Below are positions 8,939 through 17,950 of a stretch of DNA of 64,000 nucleotides, in pieces. This stretch comes from Ferrimicrobium sp. (GTDB lineage: Bacteria > Actinomycetota > Acidimicrobiia > Acidimicrobiales > Acidimicrobiaceae): positions 18,796 to 82,795 of the forward strand of contig JALCZJ010000010.1 of assembly GCA_022690815.1 (NCBI GenBank), given 5' to 3'. Under the pieces are notes generated by a model that searched no databases, was not told the origin of the DNA, and worked only from the letters and a program-made list of their open reading frames with translations. The translations under genes were made by a program, and so were the position numbers. Every line of letters begins with the position of its first letter. Position 1 is the first letter of the stretch.

Positions 8939-9721
8939 TTAGGCGACCCGGCACGTGGCTGGGGTTTCTAAGACGATGCGTGACTCGCTGGCAATGAGTT
9001 CGGCGGTCGTGCGAATTCTCTCGCCGCAGGTGACGATGGCCTCAAGCGCACGGCCTGGTCCACCAGCCCACTGAAGGATGTAGCCAAAGGTGTACTCGCC
9101 GGTCTCGATCCCAAAAGCTCCGCATACCAAGTAGGCAACTGACTCTGCCTCGAACTCGGCGATTGGGCGGGTCACCCCGGCTCCGTCATGCAAAATGGCA
9201 TGGCCCAACTCGTGAGCAAGTGTCTTGACCTGGTGGCGGGCGGAGAGGTTGTGGGAGATGGCGATGGTGCGGTCCCGGTGGGTGCACAGGCCGTTGATCC
9301 CCTCAGGCAGCGCATCGAGGCCAACCACAAACCCGTGATTGTTCGCCACTTGGGCGAGGGCACCAAAGAGTCCGATAGGGTCATCTCCGATTAGTAGCGT
9401 CGGTGTGACTGGCAGGTCAGCACCGGTTGTTTGGCTGATGTCGAAGACGGATACCGTGCGAAATTGCAGTGATCCATCACTGCGTTGGCTGGGGGCTACG
9501 ATTTTGATGGCGTGAGCACCTTTGATCACCTGGCGGTCAAGCGATTGCCAGGTGCGATAGCCGGCAACCTGGGTTGCGCTTGGGCACTGTCGCCCTATCA
9601 GCAGGGCGTTGCGGGCGCTATAGGTGTGAAACCGCGATTGAACTTTGAGATAGCGTTCCCATTCTCCTTCGAGTGCCAGCGAGCGGATAGCATCTTCGAG
9701 CAGTGTGACGGTGATGGACAT
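8939..9721 (-). CDS. ArdC-like protein with ImmA/IrrE-type metallopeptidase domain
   Basis: About 260 residues. The N-terminal part (YSARNALLIGRQCPSATQVAG, then TWQSLDRQVIKGAHAIKI) matches the ssDNA-binding domain of ArdC-type antirestriction proteins. The C-terminal part has the zinc motif HELGHAILH at about 170-178 and a downstream FEAESVAYLVC helix that supplies the third ligand. ArdC proteins are plasmid or ICE genes that protect incoming DNA. Start ATG 9721 (MSITVTLLED) follows GGGGAAGAGGA; the longer frame adds nine basic residues. No other plasmid gene is adjacent, so this is either a relic of integrated DNA or a domesticated copy. Confidence 0.75.
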   Translation of the reverse strand: MSITVTLLEDAIRSLALEGEWERYLKVQSRFHTYSARNALLIGRQCPSATQVAGYRTWQSLDRQVIKGAHAIKIVAPSQRSDGSLQFRTVSVFDISQTTGADLPVTPTLLIGDDPIGLFGALAQVANNHGFVVGLDALPEGINGLCTHRDRTIAISHNLSARHQVKTLAHELGHAILHDGAGVTRPIAEFEAESVAYLVCGAFGIETGEYTFGYILQWAGGPGRALEAIVTCGERIRTTAELIASESRIVLETPATCRVA

Positions 9722-9956
9722 TCCTCTTCCCCTTTTCTTGCGCTTCAATACGTTGTGATTGAGGCCCAGAGGGCGAGGACGTCAGGTGCGTCGAAGATGG
9801 TTCTAGTCGCTGGCTCTGACAACCAACGAATGTGGGGGTCGCTCGCGTGTCTTGGCACGATGCATCGAAGCGGCTTGGAATGAGAACTGGGCCGAACTCG
9901 TTAAGGTAGGGACAACGTTATAGCTCTGGCCGAATCGTCACGAAGAAAGTACCAAC

Positions 9957-11132
9957 ATGACAGCTCGTATTGCACTGATGGGATCTGGTGAGACTGCGCC
10001 ATCGATGGTCAAGGTTCATCGGGCCCTGCTGGCGTCCCTTGCCCAACCGCCTCGTCCGGTCCTCATCGATACCACCTATGGCTTCCAAGAAAATGCGGAT
10101 GAGCTTACCGAAAAGGCGCAGGCCTTTTTTGACGAGAGCTTGACGACCGATCTCGGAGTTGCCTCGTTGCGTCGAGCCAAGGGCGCGGATGCCCTTGAGA
10201 TCACCCGGTTCCGTCATGCTCTGGAGGGGTCCAACTACATCTTCGCCGGCCCGGGAAGTCCGAGCTATGCCTTAGGGAACTTGCAAGAGGTCGGAGCCGC
10301 GCAGCTCTTACGCGACCAGCTTGGCCGAGACGCGACTTTGTGCTTCGCGAGCGCGGCAGCCGTGACCACTGGGCGTTGGTCGATACCGGTCTACGAGATC
10401 TACAAGGCAGGGCAGGACCCTGTCTGGCAGGACGGTCTCGATCTCCTTGGCGCCTTTGGCATCGAGGCAGCAGTTGTGCCTCACTTCGATAACCGCGAAG
10501 GTGCTACTCACGATACGCGTTTTTGCTACATCGGTGATCGGCGGTTGCGCTTGCTTGAGGCACAGCTCCCTGGGGGTACTCCCATCATCGGGATCGATGA
10601 ACACACCTGTGTCACCTTTGACGCCAATGGACGTGTCGAGGTGCTCGGCAAGGGTGTGCTCTCGATCCGGCGCGGTGGCGACACCAAGGAGTTCCCGTCA
10701 GGCTCGGTTCTCGATGTTCACGATCTCGGGCTTACTGAGTCGACTGCCGTGCACGCTGCACCATCAACGCCCGACGCACAGGCCCAAGATGCTCGAAGTC
10801 AAGCCATGGGCACCGAAGCCTTCCGTGCCGCCCTGGAGGACTTTGATGCTGACGCAGCTATGCAGCTGCTCGCCTCCGCCATTTCGCAGCAGAAATCAGA
10901 TCAGGCGCTCGCCATGGTTGGACTCCTCGATGCGATGCTTAACGACGGCTTTGTCGATCGTCGAGCGCTCCTAGGTCCTCTCGTAGAGCTTGTAATCGAC
11001 TTGCGTGCGGCCGCTCGGGCCGGGAAAGATTTTGCAACGTCTGACCGCATACGCGACGTGGTCGCTGCCTGCGGCATCGTTTTTGAAGATGGCCCTGACG
11101 GCACAACCTGGAGATTCGCGACCTCCGACTAG
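9957..11132 (+). CDS. S51/cyanophycinase-like protein fused to a CysS C-terminal-like domain
   Basis: A 391-residue two-part protein. Residues 1 to about 250 look like a class I glutamine amidotransferase-fold/peptidase S51 domain: MGSGETAPSMVKVHRALL, FAGPGSPSYALGNL and CFASAAAVTTG, where the serine sits at the S51 nucleophile position although the canonical GxSAG glycines are changed. Residues of about 285-391 resemble the C-terminal helical domain of cysteinyl-tRNA synthetase (FRAALEDFDADAAMQLL, ELVIDLRAAARAGKDFATSDRIRDVVAACGIVFED as separate stretches). No aminoacyl-tRNA synthetase catalytic core is present. It lies 16 bp before a tRNA-Glu gene. The activity is unknown. Confidence 0.7.
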   Translation: MTARIALMGSGETAPSMVKVHRALLASLAQPPRPVLIDTTYGFQENADELTEKAQAFFDESLTTDLGVASLRRAKGADALEITRFRHALEGSNYIFAGPGSPSYALGNLQEVGAAQLLRDQLGRDATLCFASAAAVTTGRWSIPVYEIYKAGQDPVWQDGLDLLGAFGIEAAVVPHFDNREGATHDTRFCYIGDRRLRLLEAQLPGGTPIIGIDEHTCVTFDANGRVEVLGKGVLSIRRGGDTKEFPSGSVLDVHDLGLTESTAVHAAPSTPDAQAQDARSQAMGTEAFRAALEDFDADAAMQLLASAISQQKSDQALAMVGLLDAMLNDGFVDRRALLGPLVELVIDLRAAARAGKDFATSDRIRDVVAACGIVFEDGPDGTTWRFATSD

Positions 11133-11148
11133 AGTAGTCTGGTCCCGA

Positions 11149-11221
<73 letters not shown>

Positions 11222-11693
11222 CGTCTAACCGTCAGTCGGGTCCCATTGATGGGATTGTGAGGTCTATCCCATGGTGGGATCGTGAGATAAACCCTCACGC
11301 GTGGTGCTGATCAGGCGAGCCAAACAATTGGGCCCAAGGTAAGCCTCAGCCCCGTGCGTGTGCCCCAAGGATACCGCCGTCTTGTACGCCCGCTCATTGT
11401 GGTTTTTACCACGACGATGGTTGATTACACGAGATAGCGCAGCCTCGTGCTCTGGTCATTGCGCTGATCGTTGGGTTGAGGGGCGCGCGGTGATCACCGT
11501 CTGAGATCAACGGTCGTGTGGACCAAGGGCTGTTGTGGCAGGGTCGAAAGCCCCAATCTTGTTCAAAAGCCCCTATCATTTCGCGCGTCGTGTGCTGGTG
11601 AATCTAGCCTGGACTCATGCGATCGAGCCGGTTCTCTCGTTGAGGTATCGATCGGCATCGATGAATGAGTCGACGGGTTGAGGAAGAAGGTAG
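11222..11693. other. Intergenic region after tRNA-Glu
   Basis: No supported gene in about 470 bp. It starts with two imperfect direct repeats (TGATGGGATTGTGAG and TGGTGGGATCGTGAG, about 11247 and 11272) and a short inverted repeat ATCCCA/TGGGAT, which could terminate the tRNA transcript. The end carries the GAGGAAGAAGG ribosome-binding site of the radical SAM gene. Confidence 0.5.
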
Positions 11694-12797
11694 ATGGTGA
11701 TGGCGACGACAAGAGAACAACGCTACGATCAGGCTCCACAGCTGGTCTTTTGGGAGACCACTAAGGCCTGCCCGCTGGCCTGTCGTCACTGTCGTGCCGA
11801 TGCGATTTCGTGCGGTCTACCCGATCAGCTCTCCACACAAGAGGGTCTAGACCTCATCGATCAGATAGCGAGCTTTGGCCAACCGAGTCCCATCCTGATC
11901 CTGACCGGGGGCGATGTCCTCATGCGCGATGATCTCGATGAGCTGATCGTTGCGGCCAAGTCCCGCAAGGTTCGGGTCGCGCTCGCGCCGGCGGTTAGCC
12001 CTCTGTTATCAGAGCAACGCCTTATCGCGTTACGGTCGCTGGGCGTACGGTCCGTCTCGATCTCCCTGGATGGCGTTGGTGCGGCCCATGATCGAATCCG
12101 TGGCGTTGGGGGACATTTCGAGCAGACTGTCGAGGCGATCAATCTGTTGCAGGCGTATGGATTTCTCGTCCAAATCAACTCAACCGTGATGGTCGACACC
12201 GTCGATGAATTGCCCAAAATTGTGGAGTTTCTCGTGTCCAACGAGCTCAAAATCTGGGAGGTCTTCTTCGTCATCGAGGTTGGTCGCGGTGTTAGGATGC
12301 TCTCGTTGGACCCAAGCGACAATGCAGATGTCGCCAGTTTTCTCTACGACATGAGCGGCTATGGACTCGTGGTTCGTACCGTCGAGGCCCCATTCTTTCG
12401 CAGGATCGTTCGCCAACGCCAGGAGGGTTCCCTGGACAATGGTCCACGGTATCGGGAACTGATCGCGCAAGTTCATCGCCGTCTGGGTGTCCCACGTCAC
12501 GCGAACCGGGTGGCACTCGCAAATACTCGGGATGGCAAAGGGATCATCTTTGTCGCCCAGAATGGCGATGTCTATCCCTCTGGCTTTCTCCCTATGAGCC
12601 TGGGTTCAGTGCGTGAACAATCGTTGGTATCGATCTATCGAGAGCACCCGCTCCTGCGTGATATCCGGGCGTCTAACTTCACGGGTCCGTGTGGCAGTTG
12701 TGACTACCGCGATCTGTGCGGTGGCTCGCGCTCAAGGGCCTTTGCCGCGCTCGGTGATCCACTGGGTTCAGATCCAGCGTGTGCTTACGTGGCATAA
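11694..12797 (+). CDS. Radical SAM/SPASM enzyme, AhbD/NirJ/MftC-like
   Basis: Cytosolic iron-sulfur enzyme of 367 residues. The radical SAM CxxxCxxC motif is CPLACRHC at residues 26-33, followed by LTGGDVLMRDDLDEL and SVSISLDG, typical of the core barrel. The C-terminal CGSCDYRDLCGGSRSRAF and SDPACAYVA provide SPASM-domain cysteines for auxiliary clusters. This arrangement is shared by haem-pathway enzymes (AhbD, NirJ) and peptide-modifying enzymes such as MftC. No precursor peptide gene or haem gene flanks it, so I do not choose between them. Start is ATG 11694 or ATG 11700, both behind the same ribosome-binding site. Confidence 0.78.
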   Translation: MVMATTREQRYDQAPQLVFWETTKACPLACRHCRADAISCGLPDQLSTQEGLDLIDQIASFGQPSPILILTGGDVLMRDDLDELIVAAKSRKVRVALAPAVSPLLSEQRLIALRSLGVRSVSISLDGVGAAHDRIRGVGGHFEQTVEAINLLQAYGFLVQINSTVMVDTVDELPKIVEFLVSNELKIWEVFFVIEVGRGVRMLSLDPSDNADVASFLYDMSGYGLVVRTVEAPFFRRIVRQRQEGSLDNGPRYRELIAQVHRRLGVPRHANRVALANTRDGKGIIFVAQNGDVYPSGFLPMSLGSVREQSLVSIYREHPLLRDIRASNFTGPCGSCDYRDLCGGSRSRAFAALGDPLGSDPACAYVA

Positions 12798-12807
12798 AAG
12801 CGACCAA

Positions 12808-12837
12808 AGGGTCGCTGTCCGTTTGAACAGCGACCCT
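12808..12837. terminator. Bidirectional terminator hairpin
   Basis: Perfect 11-bp inverted repeat AGGGTCGCTGT/ACAGCGACCCT (12808-12818 and 12827-12837) with an 8-base loop, located between the converging radical SAM and CAP-protein genes. A competing smaller stem GCGACC/GGTCGC overlaps its left arm, beginning at about 12800. Confidence 0.8.
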
Positions 12838-12853
12838 CATGGAGTCGCATGGT

Positions 12854-14587
12854 TTAGGTTTGGGGGTCGGCACCGGCAGCCACCGCCTGGGCCCAGGTGT
12901 AGCTGTAGGAGATAGAGCTGAGTGCGCTGTTGGGAACCTCGGTGACCACGGTGGCATCTGATTCAAAACCTGCCCAACCGCCGAGTGAGGACTCGTTGAT
13001 GCTCGCCGCTCCCATCACAGGGGTGTAACCGGCCGAGTTGGGAACCAGGATGTTGGCGCGGTGGCCCCAACATCCCGATGAGGTCGGGCTCGTGCAGGCC
13101 AAGTTGCTGGTGTTGCCAGCGCCTCCCCAGCCGTCATTGTACATCCAGTCGTACATGCTGCCAGCGGTAGAGAAGTCCTCAGCCCAGTTCGCCCAAAGGC
13201 CGAGCGCCCATGGGCCCGTTTGGAACGTGGCTTGCGAGATCGGTGGATCGGTGTTGGCTGAGGAGCCCTGGGCGGCTAGGGCGTTAAGCGAGTTGACTAG
13301 ACCGTAAACCGGGGTCAGACCACGAGAGACTCGCTCTTCGTTGACGAGCACAAAAAGCTGGTCAATGGCGGGAAGCTGATAGAAGTTTTGCGGTAAGGTC
13401 ATCGACGGCAACCCTTGGGCGGCCCTGCCGTTGTCGAGCGCACTGACCCCGGCCTGCTCGCAGGCGGTGCTGTTGGCAATTTGGCCAGCGTCGACATCCG
13501 CGGTGCAGCTGGAGTAATAATCGGGATTGGGTGCGATGTTGGCGGCTGGATTGAGCAGCGAAGCTGGGGGCGGGGGACTCTGATTCGATGTGTTCGCCTG
13601 TGGTGCGCTCTGCTTTGGCGCCTGGGTAGTCCCGGTCGGCTGTTGACCACTGCTGTTATGGGTTGTTCCTCCACTTGGCGTGCTCACGCCGGGAGTCGGC
13701 AGACTTGGCACATCTCCCTCATTGGGCGCGCTGCCGAAGTTGTAGACGGTACCGTCGCTGCCGACGAGCCAGTACCCCGTCCCGTCGGAGTCGGCCGCCA
13801 TCGACACGATGGGCCCCGGCAGCGGATGCGAGCCGCTGAGACCGGTGTAGCCCTTGGTGGCCACATCTCCCTCATTGGGTGCGCTGCCGAAGTTATAGAC
13901 GGCGCCAGTCGATGAGACGAGCCAGTAGCCATTACCGCTCGGAGTCGCAACCCCACCAACGATGTGGCCACTGATTGGATGCGAGCCGCTGAGACCGGTG
14001 TAGCCCTGGGAGTAGGTGGATCCGTAGAAGTGCGCATCCCCGAAATCAAAGACCCCGCCGTCGGCGGCTATCAACCAGTATCCGCCACCGTTTGGCGTTG
14101 GAATGATCGCGACGATCGGAGCGGCCAGTGGATGAGCTCCGGATAGCCCAGTCAGGCCATCGCTATAGGTGGAGCCAGCGAACTTTGCCCCGCCGAAGTT
14201 AAACACACCCCCATCTTTGGCTACGAGCCAGTAGCCATTGCCGTTTGGTTCCGCGGCCATACCCACGATCGGAGCGGCCAGTGGATGAGCTCCGGAGAGC
14301 CCAGTCAGGCCGTCCGTGTAGGTGTTGCCCTCAAAGAGTGCACTCCCAAAGTTAAAAATGCCCCCATCTTCAGCAGCGACGAGATAGCCCTTGCCGCCAC
14401 TAGTCGCTGCGATTGCAGTGATGGGCCAGGCAGCCTTGACCTGGGTCTGCACGTGTCTGGGCCCAGGTTGAGTGAGCACTGGGGTTGATGTTGCTGTGGT
14501 CGTGCTGGTGACACCGATCCCGATCAGGCTTAATCCACCCGAAAGGGCGAGGGTTCCGAGCAATCTTACTGCCGTCTTTGGCCCCAT
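12854..14587 (-). CDS. Secreted CAP-domain protein with five GGVFxFG repeats
   Basis: About 577 residues. ATG 14587 follows AAGGAGG and opens a signal peptide (VRLLGTLALSGGLSLIGIG). Five repeats of about 48 residues follow, each of the type GYWLVAKDGGVFNFGGAKF...GLTGLSGAHPLAAPIV, probably folding as a beta-propeller. A low-complexity Gln/Thr/Pro/Ser linker (about 320-350) leads to a C-terminal CAP (SCP/PR-1) domain with LVNEERVSRGLTPVYG, WAEDFSTAG and CWGHRANIL. Bacterial CAP proteins are secreted and mostly of unknown activity. The same repeat occurs in the G1 peptidase at 3588, so the repeat may be a shared surface-attachment or substrate module. Confidence 0.82.
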   Translation of the reverse strand: MGPKTAVRLLGTLALSGGLSLIGIGVTSTTTATSTPVLTQPGPRHVQTQVKAAWPITAIAATSGGKGYLVAAEDGGIFNFGSALFEGNTYTDGLTGLSGAHPLAAPIVGMAAEPNGNGYWLVAKDGGVFNFGGAKFAGSTYSDGLTGLSGAHPLAAPIVAIIPTPNGGGYWLIAADGGVFDFGDAHFYGSTYSQGYTGLSGSHPISGHIVGGVATPSGNGYWLVSSTGAVYNFGSAPNEGDVATKGYTGLSGSHPLPGPIVSMAADSDGTGYWLVGSDGTVYNFGSAPNEGDVPSLPTPGVSTPSGGTTHNSSGQQPTGTTQAPKQSAPQANTSNQSPPPPASLLNPAANIAPNPDYYSSCTADVDAGQIANSTACEQAGVSALDNGRAAQGLPSMTLPQNFYQLPAIDQLFVLVNEERVSRGLTPVYGLVNSLNALAAQGSSANTDPPISQATFQTGPWALGLWANWAEDFSTAGSMYDWMYNDGWGGAGNTSNLACTSPTSSGCWGHRANILVPNSAGYTPVMGAASINESSLGGWAGFESDATVVTEVPNSALSSISYSYTWAQAVAAGADPQT

Positions 14588-14623
14588 GTCGATCCATCCT
14601 CCTTGTAGACGTATCAATGCGAC

Positions 14624-14635
14624 TCCATATATGGA
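14624..14635. promoter_or_regulatory. 12-bp palindrome in the CAP-gene promoter
   Basis: Perfect palindrome TCCATATATGGA, about 37 bp before the CAP-protein start, in an AT-rich stretch where a -10 element is expected. It could be an operator or part of the promoter; no regulator can be named. Confidence 0.45.
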
Positions 14636-15121
14636 TTAAAACGCCTACAGTGAGATGTATCGGCAACTTACGCGCTCTGACTTGAGCATATGCACAGAAA
14701 GTAGTGTTAGCTGATCGCTAGAATCAGATTATGCTAGTTATGGCCGCTAGATACTAGGAAAATCTGGAGTAAGTGCCCCCAAAAATCACGAAAAGTGTCG
14801 GGATGACCCCACCAGAACGTTTTGCTTCCGTAGCGTGCCGATCAGATGGGGCCTTGATCGGATCAGGTTGGGTTGGGCTGCCAGGCCAAGAGCAGGATCG
14901 TCCCAAGCGAACGATCGACCCAAGAGCTCCATGCGCCGAGATCGTGTTGATCAACGGTCCTGTGATAGCAACTGGGCGCCGCGTCGATTGGCATCGCTCA
15001 CGCCATCATCGTTGCGGTGCGCAGCTGGGTGTTGGGTCAACGCCGAGTTCGCCCTCGCCGAGTCGACGATCTTGAACGATGAAGATGGTTTGGTCGATAG
15101 TCAGTATGGATGTTGTCAGGC

Positions 15122-15153
15122 GAGCCCTATATCAGAGGAGCCCTATATCAGAG
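15122..15153. repeat. 16-bp tandem duplication
   Basis: Two exact copies of GAGCCCTATATCAGAG (15122-15137, 15138-15153), downstream of the MMPL gene stop. Confidence 0.85.
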
Positions 15154-15206
15154 ATGCCGTCGATCTAAGATGACCCAACAGCTCGCGTTGGTTGGTAGTG
15201 GATGGC

Positions 15207-17309
15207 CTATGCCGTGACCTCTGCTCGTTCACGGCGAGCCCACGATGGCACCCACCAGTTGGCACGTCCAAAGAGCTGGATGAGTGCAGGAACGGCGATA
15301 CCTCGAATCAGAGTTGCGTCCACCAGGATGCCAACCCCGAGGCCGGTCGCCAAGACGCGCAGATCGGTCAGGGGCGCGGATGCAAGGGAGGCAAAGGCCA
15401 GGAAGAGGATGAGCGCAGCGCTGGTGACGAGTTTGCCAGTGCGCGAGAGTCCGTTCACGACCGCTTTGCTGGTGGAGCCGGTGACGTCGTACTCCTCACG
15501 CACCCTGGTCAAGATGAAGACCTCATAGTCCATCGAGAGTCCAAAGAGGAAGGCGAAGATCGAGATCGGAATCCAGAAGGTGATCGCACCGGTCGCGGGA
15601 ATGCCGAAGATGATGTGAGAGAGGTGTCCCGACTGCCAAAACCATGTGAGGATCCCAAAGGTCGCAGCCAGCGAGAAGAGGTTGACGACGACTGCCTTGA
15701 TGGCCAAGATGACGCTCTTGAGGGCGCTGGAGAGCAAAAGGAAGGTCAAGATCGCGATGATCGCCAGCATGAGTGGTGTCTGACCGTAGATAGCGTGCGA
15801 GAAGTCTTGATCGTTGGGACCGAGTCCAGCAACGCCGATGATGGCGGGATCGTGGCTCGCGAGGGTGGTCACCGCGTCAACGGGTGCGAAATTGGCGGAG
15901 TTCACCGTTTCGACGTTCGGGACGGCGATGACGTCAGAGAGTCCCGATCGAGTGCCGGAGGACCCGGCGGGGAGTGCGGCACCGGTGATACCAGTCGTCC
16001 TGCGAAGGCTATCGGCGACCTGGAGCGCCTGCTTGGGCTTGGCGATCACCTCCATGGGTGTCAAAATTCCTGGGGTGTAACCGGCATGGAGCAACGAACG
16101 ATAGGCGATCGCTGCCGGCGTTGAGCTCGATTGGCTTTGGGCTTGGTCTTGGCCGAGGCGGATGCCAAAGACCGGCAAGGCAAAGACGACGATGAGGCCT
16201 CCAGCGATGATCAGCGCTGGCCACGGGTGGCCGGTGACGATCTCGCCGATCTTATGCCAGGTTGGAGAGCCTTGGCGTGGGACGCGTCGGTGTGGCCAAT
16301 CCAGGCGATTGCCGATCAGTGAGAGCAGGATCGGGAGCAGTGTTAAGACAACGATGATGGAGATCACCGGGATCAAGACGCCACCGATTCCGGTCGATCG
16401 AAGCAGTGGCACCGGGAGCACGATCAACGCCAGCAGGCCTACGCCAACGGTGACACCTGAGAGCGCGACCGATCGACCGGCGGTGGCCATGGACGTGAGG
16501 ATCGCTGCTTCATTGTCGAGCCCCCGGCTCCGTTCCTCGCGCCAGCGGGTGACAATCAACAGTGAGTAGTCGATGGCGATACCCAGCCCGATGAGCGAGA
16601 CTAAGAACTCAACGACGAAGGAGACCGAGGTGGCATAACTCAGTGCAAGCAAGATCAAGAAGGTAGCCAGGATGGAGACCGACGCGATCACTAATGGGAT
16701 GATAGCGAGCACCGATGCAAAGACGAATGCGAGAATCAGGAGTGCACCGACACCGGCCACGATCGTCTCGGCCAGGACGCCGAGCCCAGAGCTCTTGCCA
16801 GCAGCGGCGAGCTGTGACTCGCCGGTCAGCGTGACTCTTAGGTTGGGGAGTGATCGATGCAGGCTCGCGGTGATCGCATTCGGCACATTGGATGGTGCCA
16901 ACGAGGTGGGTGGGCCGGTGAAGAGATAGACCGCCTCGTGTCCTGCGTGCAGTAGGCCGAGATTGGGAGCGTTGAACGAGTCGACGAAGCGGATGCTTGG
17001 ATATTGGCGGGCCGTGGCCGAGAGCGCATTCGCGACGGTAGCAGCGTTGGCTGAATCGACCCCAGAGATCGCCACGATGGCGGGTGCGTTCTGACCGCCA
17101 TTGCCGAAGTGGCGCAGGATTTTTTGGGATGCGACATAGGCGGGCTGCCCAGGGGTCGCGAAGTTGTAGCTGAGTCGGTTGACGACCTTCCCGGCGGCAA
17201 AGCCTCCGAAGAGGAAAACGATGACCCACAGCACGATCACGCTACGGCGATGGGCCAAAACCTGGCGACCAGTCCGACTAAAGAAATTGTTCGGGATCGA
17301 ATTATTCAT
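15207..17309 (-). CDS. MMPL/RND-family membrane transporter
   Basis: A 700-residue inner-membrane protein with a duplicated half structure: TM1 (SVIVLWVIVFLFGGFAAG), a large external loop, a TM bundle beginning with GVGALLILAFVFASVLAII, then the repeat from about 355 (PWPALIIAGGLIVVFALPVF) and a second bundle ending at FLAFASLASAPL. The GxxxDY element EFLVSLIGLGIAIDYSLLIVT and its copy FGLSMDYEVFILTRVREEY carry the intramembrane aspartates used for proton coupling. MMPL proteins export lipids or drugs in actinobacteria. It diverges from a marR gene 45 bp away, the classic arrangement of a repressed efflux pump; the substrate is unknown. Confidence 0.87.
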   Translation of the reverse strand: MNNSIPNNFFSRTGRQVLAHRRSVIVLWVIVFLFGGFAAGKVVNRLSYNFATPGQPAYVASQKILRHFGNGGQNAPAIVAISGVDSANAATVANALSATARQYPSIRFVDSFNAPNLGLLHAGHEAVYLFTGPPTSLAPSNVPNAITASLHRSLPNLRVTLTGESQLAAAGKSSGLGVLAETIVAGVGALLILAFVFASVLAIIPLVIASVSILATFLILLALSYATSVSFVVEFLVSLIGLGIAIDYSLLIVTRWREERSRGLDNEAAILTSMATAGRSVALSGVTVGVGLLALIVLPVPLLRSTGIGGVLIPVISIIVVLTLLPILLSLIGNRLDWPHRRVPRQGSPTWHKIGEIVTGHPWPALIIAGGLIVVFALPVFGIRLGQDQAQSQSSSTPAAIAYRSLLHAGYTPGILTPMEVIAKPKQALQVADSLRRTTGITGAALPAGSSGTRSGLSDVIAVPNVETVNSANFAPVDAVTTLASHDPAIIGVAGLGPNDQDFSHAIYGQTPLMLAIIAILTFLLLSSALKSVILAIKAVVVNLFSLAATFGILTWFWQSGHLSHIIFGIPATGAITFWIPISIFAFLFGLSMDYEVFILTRVREEYDVTGSTSKAVVNGLSRTGKLVTSAALILFLAFASLASAPLTDLRVLATGLGVGILVDATLIRGIAVPALIQLFGRANWWVPSWARRERAEVTA

Positions 17310-17354
17310 ATCTGACTAATATAGCGGTGTGGATGAGCTATTAATGTACGTGCA

Positions 17355-17810
17355 ATGAACATTGCCAAGAACGAGGAGCTACGACCCTTTGGGGAAAGTG
17401 TTGCGTTCATGCTCTCCATCCTTGGGGCCATGGAGACCCGAAGTTTTGGCGCGCTCATGGCATCGCTCGGGCTCGAACCGAGAAGTTTTGGTGTGCTGCG
17501 CGCGCTGGCGGACATTGGTCCAGTTACCCAGCATCACCTCGCGACGGCCGCCCATGTGCCAACGAGCTCCATGGTGGCTCTACTCGACGATCTTGAGGCT
17601 CAAGACCTGATCAGTCGCCACCCACACCCCGAAGATCGTCGAGCTCACCGGGTGTCACTCACGCAACAGGGGCGCCACGTCATCGAGGAAGCGACCGCGC
17701 TGGCATGGAGTCATGAGGAGGCGATCACCCAACAGCTCACGCCCCTTGAGCGTCGCGCGTTGCTCGATGCGCTCTCGAAGGTCTATGCCAAGCTCAGCGG
17801 CGATCACTGA
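17355..17810 (+). CDS. MarR-family transcriptional regulator
   Basis: A 151-residue winged-helix regulator. The core GPVTQHHLATAAHVPTSSMVALLDDLEAQDLISRHPHPEDRRAHRVSLT is split here only by motif: helix-turn-helix at about 55-85, wing with PEDRRAHR at about 93-100. It diverges from the MMPL exporter across 45 bp that must carry both promoters, so it very likely represses the pump and itself and is relieved by a ligand. The minus-strand sequence TATATT in this gap could be the pump's -10 element. Confidence 0.85.
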   Translation: MNIAKNEELRPFGESVAFMLSILGAMETRSFGALMASLGLEPRSFGVLRALADIGPVTQHHLATAAHVPTSSMVALLDDLEAQDLISRHPHPEDRRAHRVSLTQQGRHVIEEATALAWSHEEAITQQLTPLERRALLDALSKVYAKLSGDH

Positions 17811-17950
17811 TCGCTGTGCTCGTCGGTTGAGCGCCCAGAAGCTAGCGGTTCACGTCACGGCTTAGCGCCCACCGCTGGCCTTGATAGGCAAGCATTCTGG
17901 GCGCTAAGCTCGTCAACGAGGCGACCGCGAGCGATTGGGGGGTACGTTTG

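Larger units (their letters stand above)
14588..15206. other. Intergenic region, promoter side of the CAP gene
   Basis: About 620 bp without a convincing gene. The first 130 bp are AT-rich and probably hold the CAP-gene promoter, with palindrome 14624-14635. The two overlapping open frames at 14754-15075 have no recognisable product. A 16-bp tandem duplication lies at 15122-15153. Confidence 0.5.

Noticed and set aside
11222..11320. Integration site after tRNA-Glu
   Set aside because: No integrase and no second copy of the tRNA 3' end in the window.
14754..15075. Two overlapping short open frames in the gap after the CAP gene
   Set aside because: No similarity, no clear starts; probably noncoding or an unrecognisable relic.
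15192..16124. 310-codon open frame antisense to the MMPL transporter
   Set aside because: Highly charged Asp/Glu/Gly/Arg composition typical of an antisense shadow of a hydrophobic protein.
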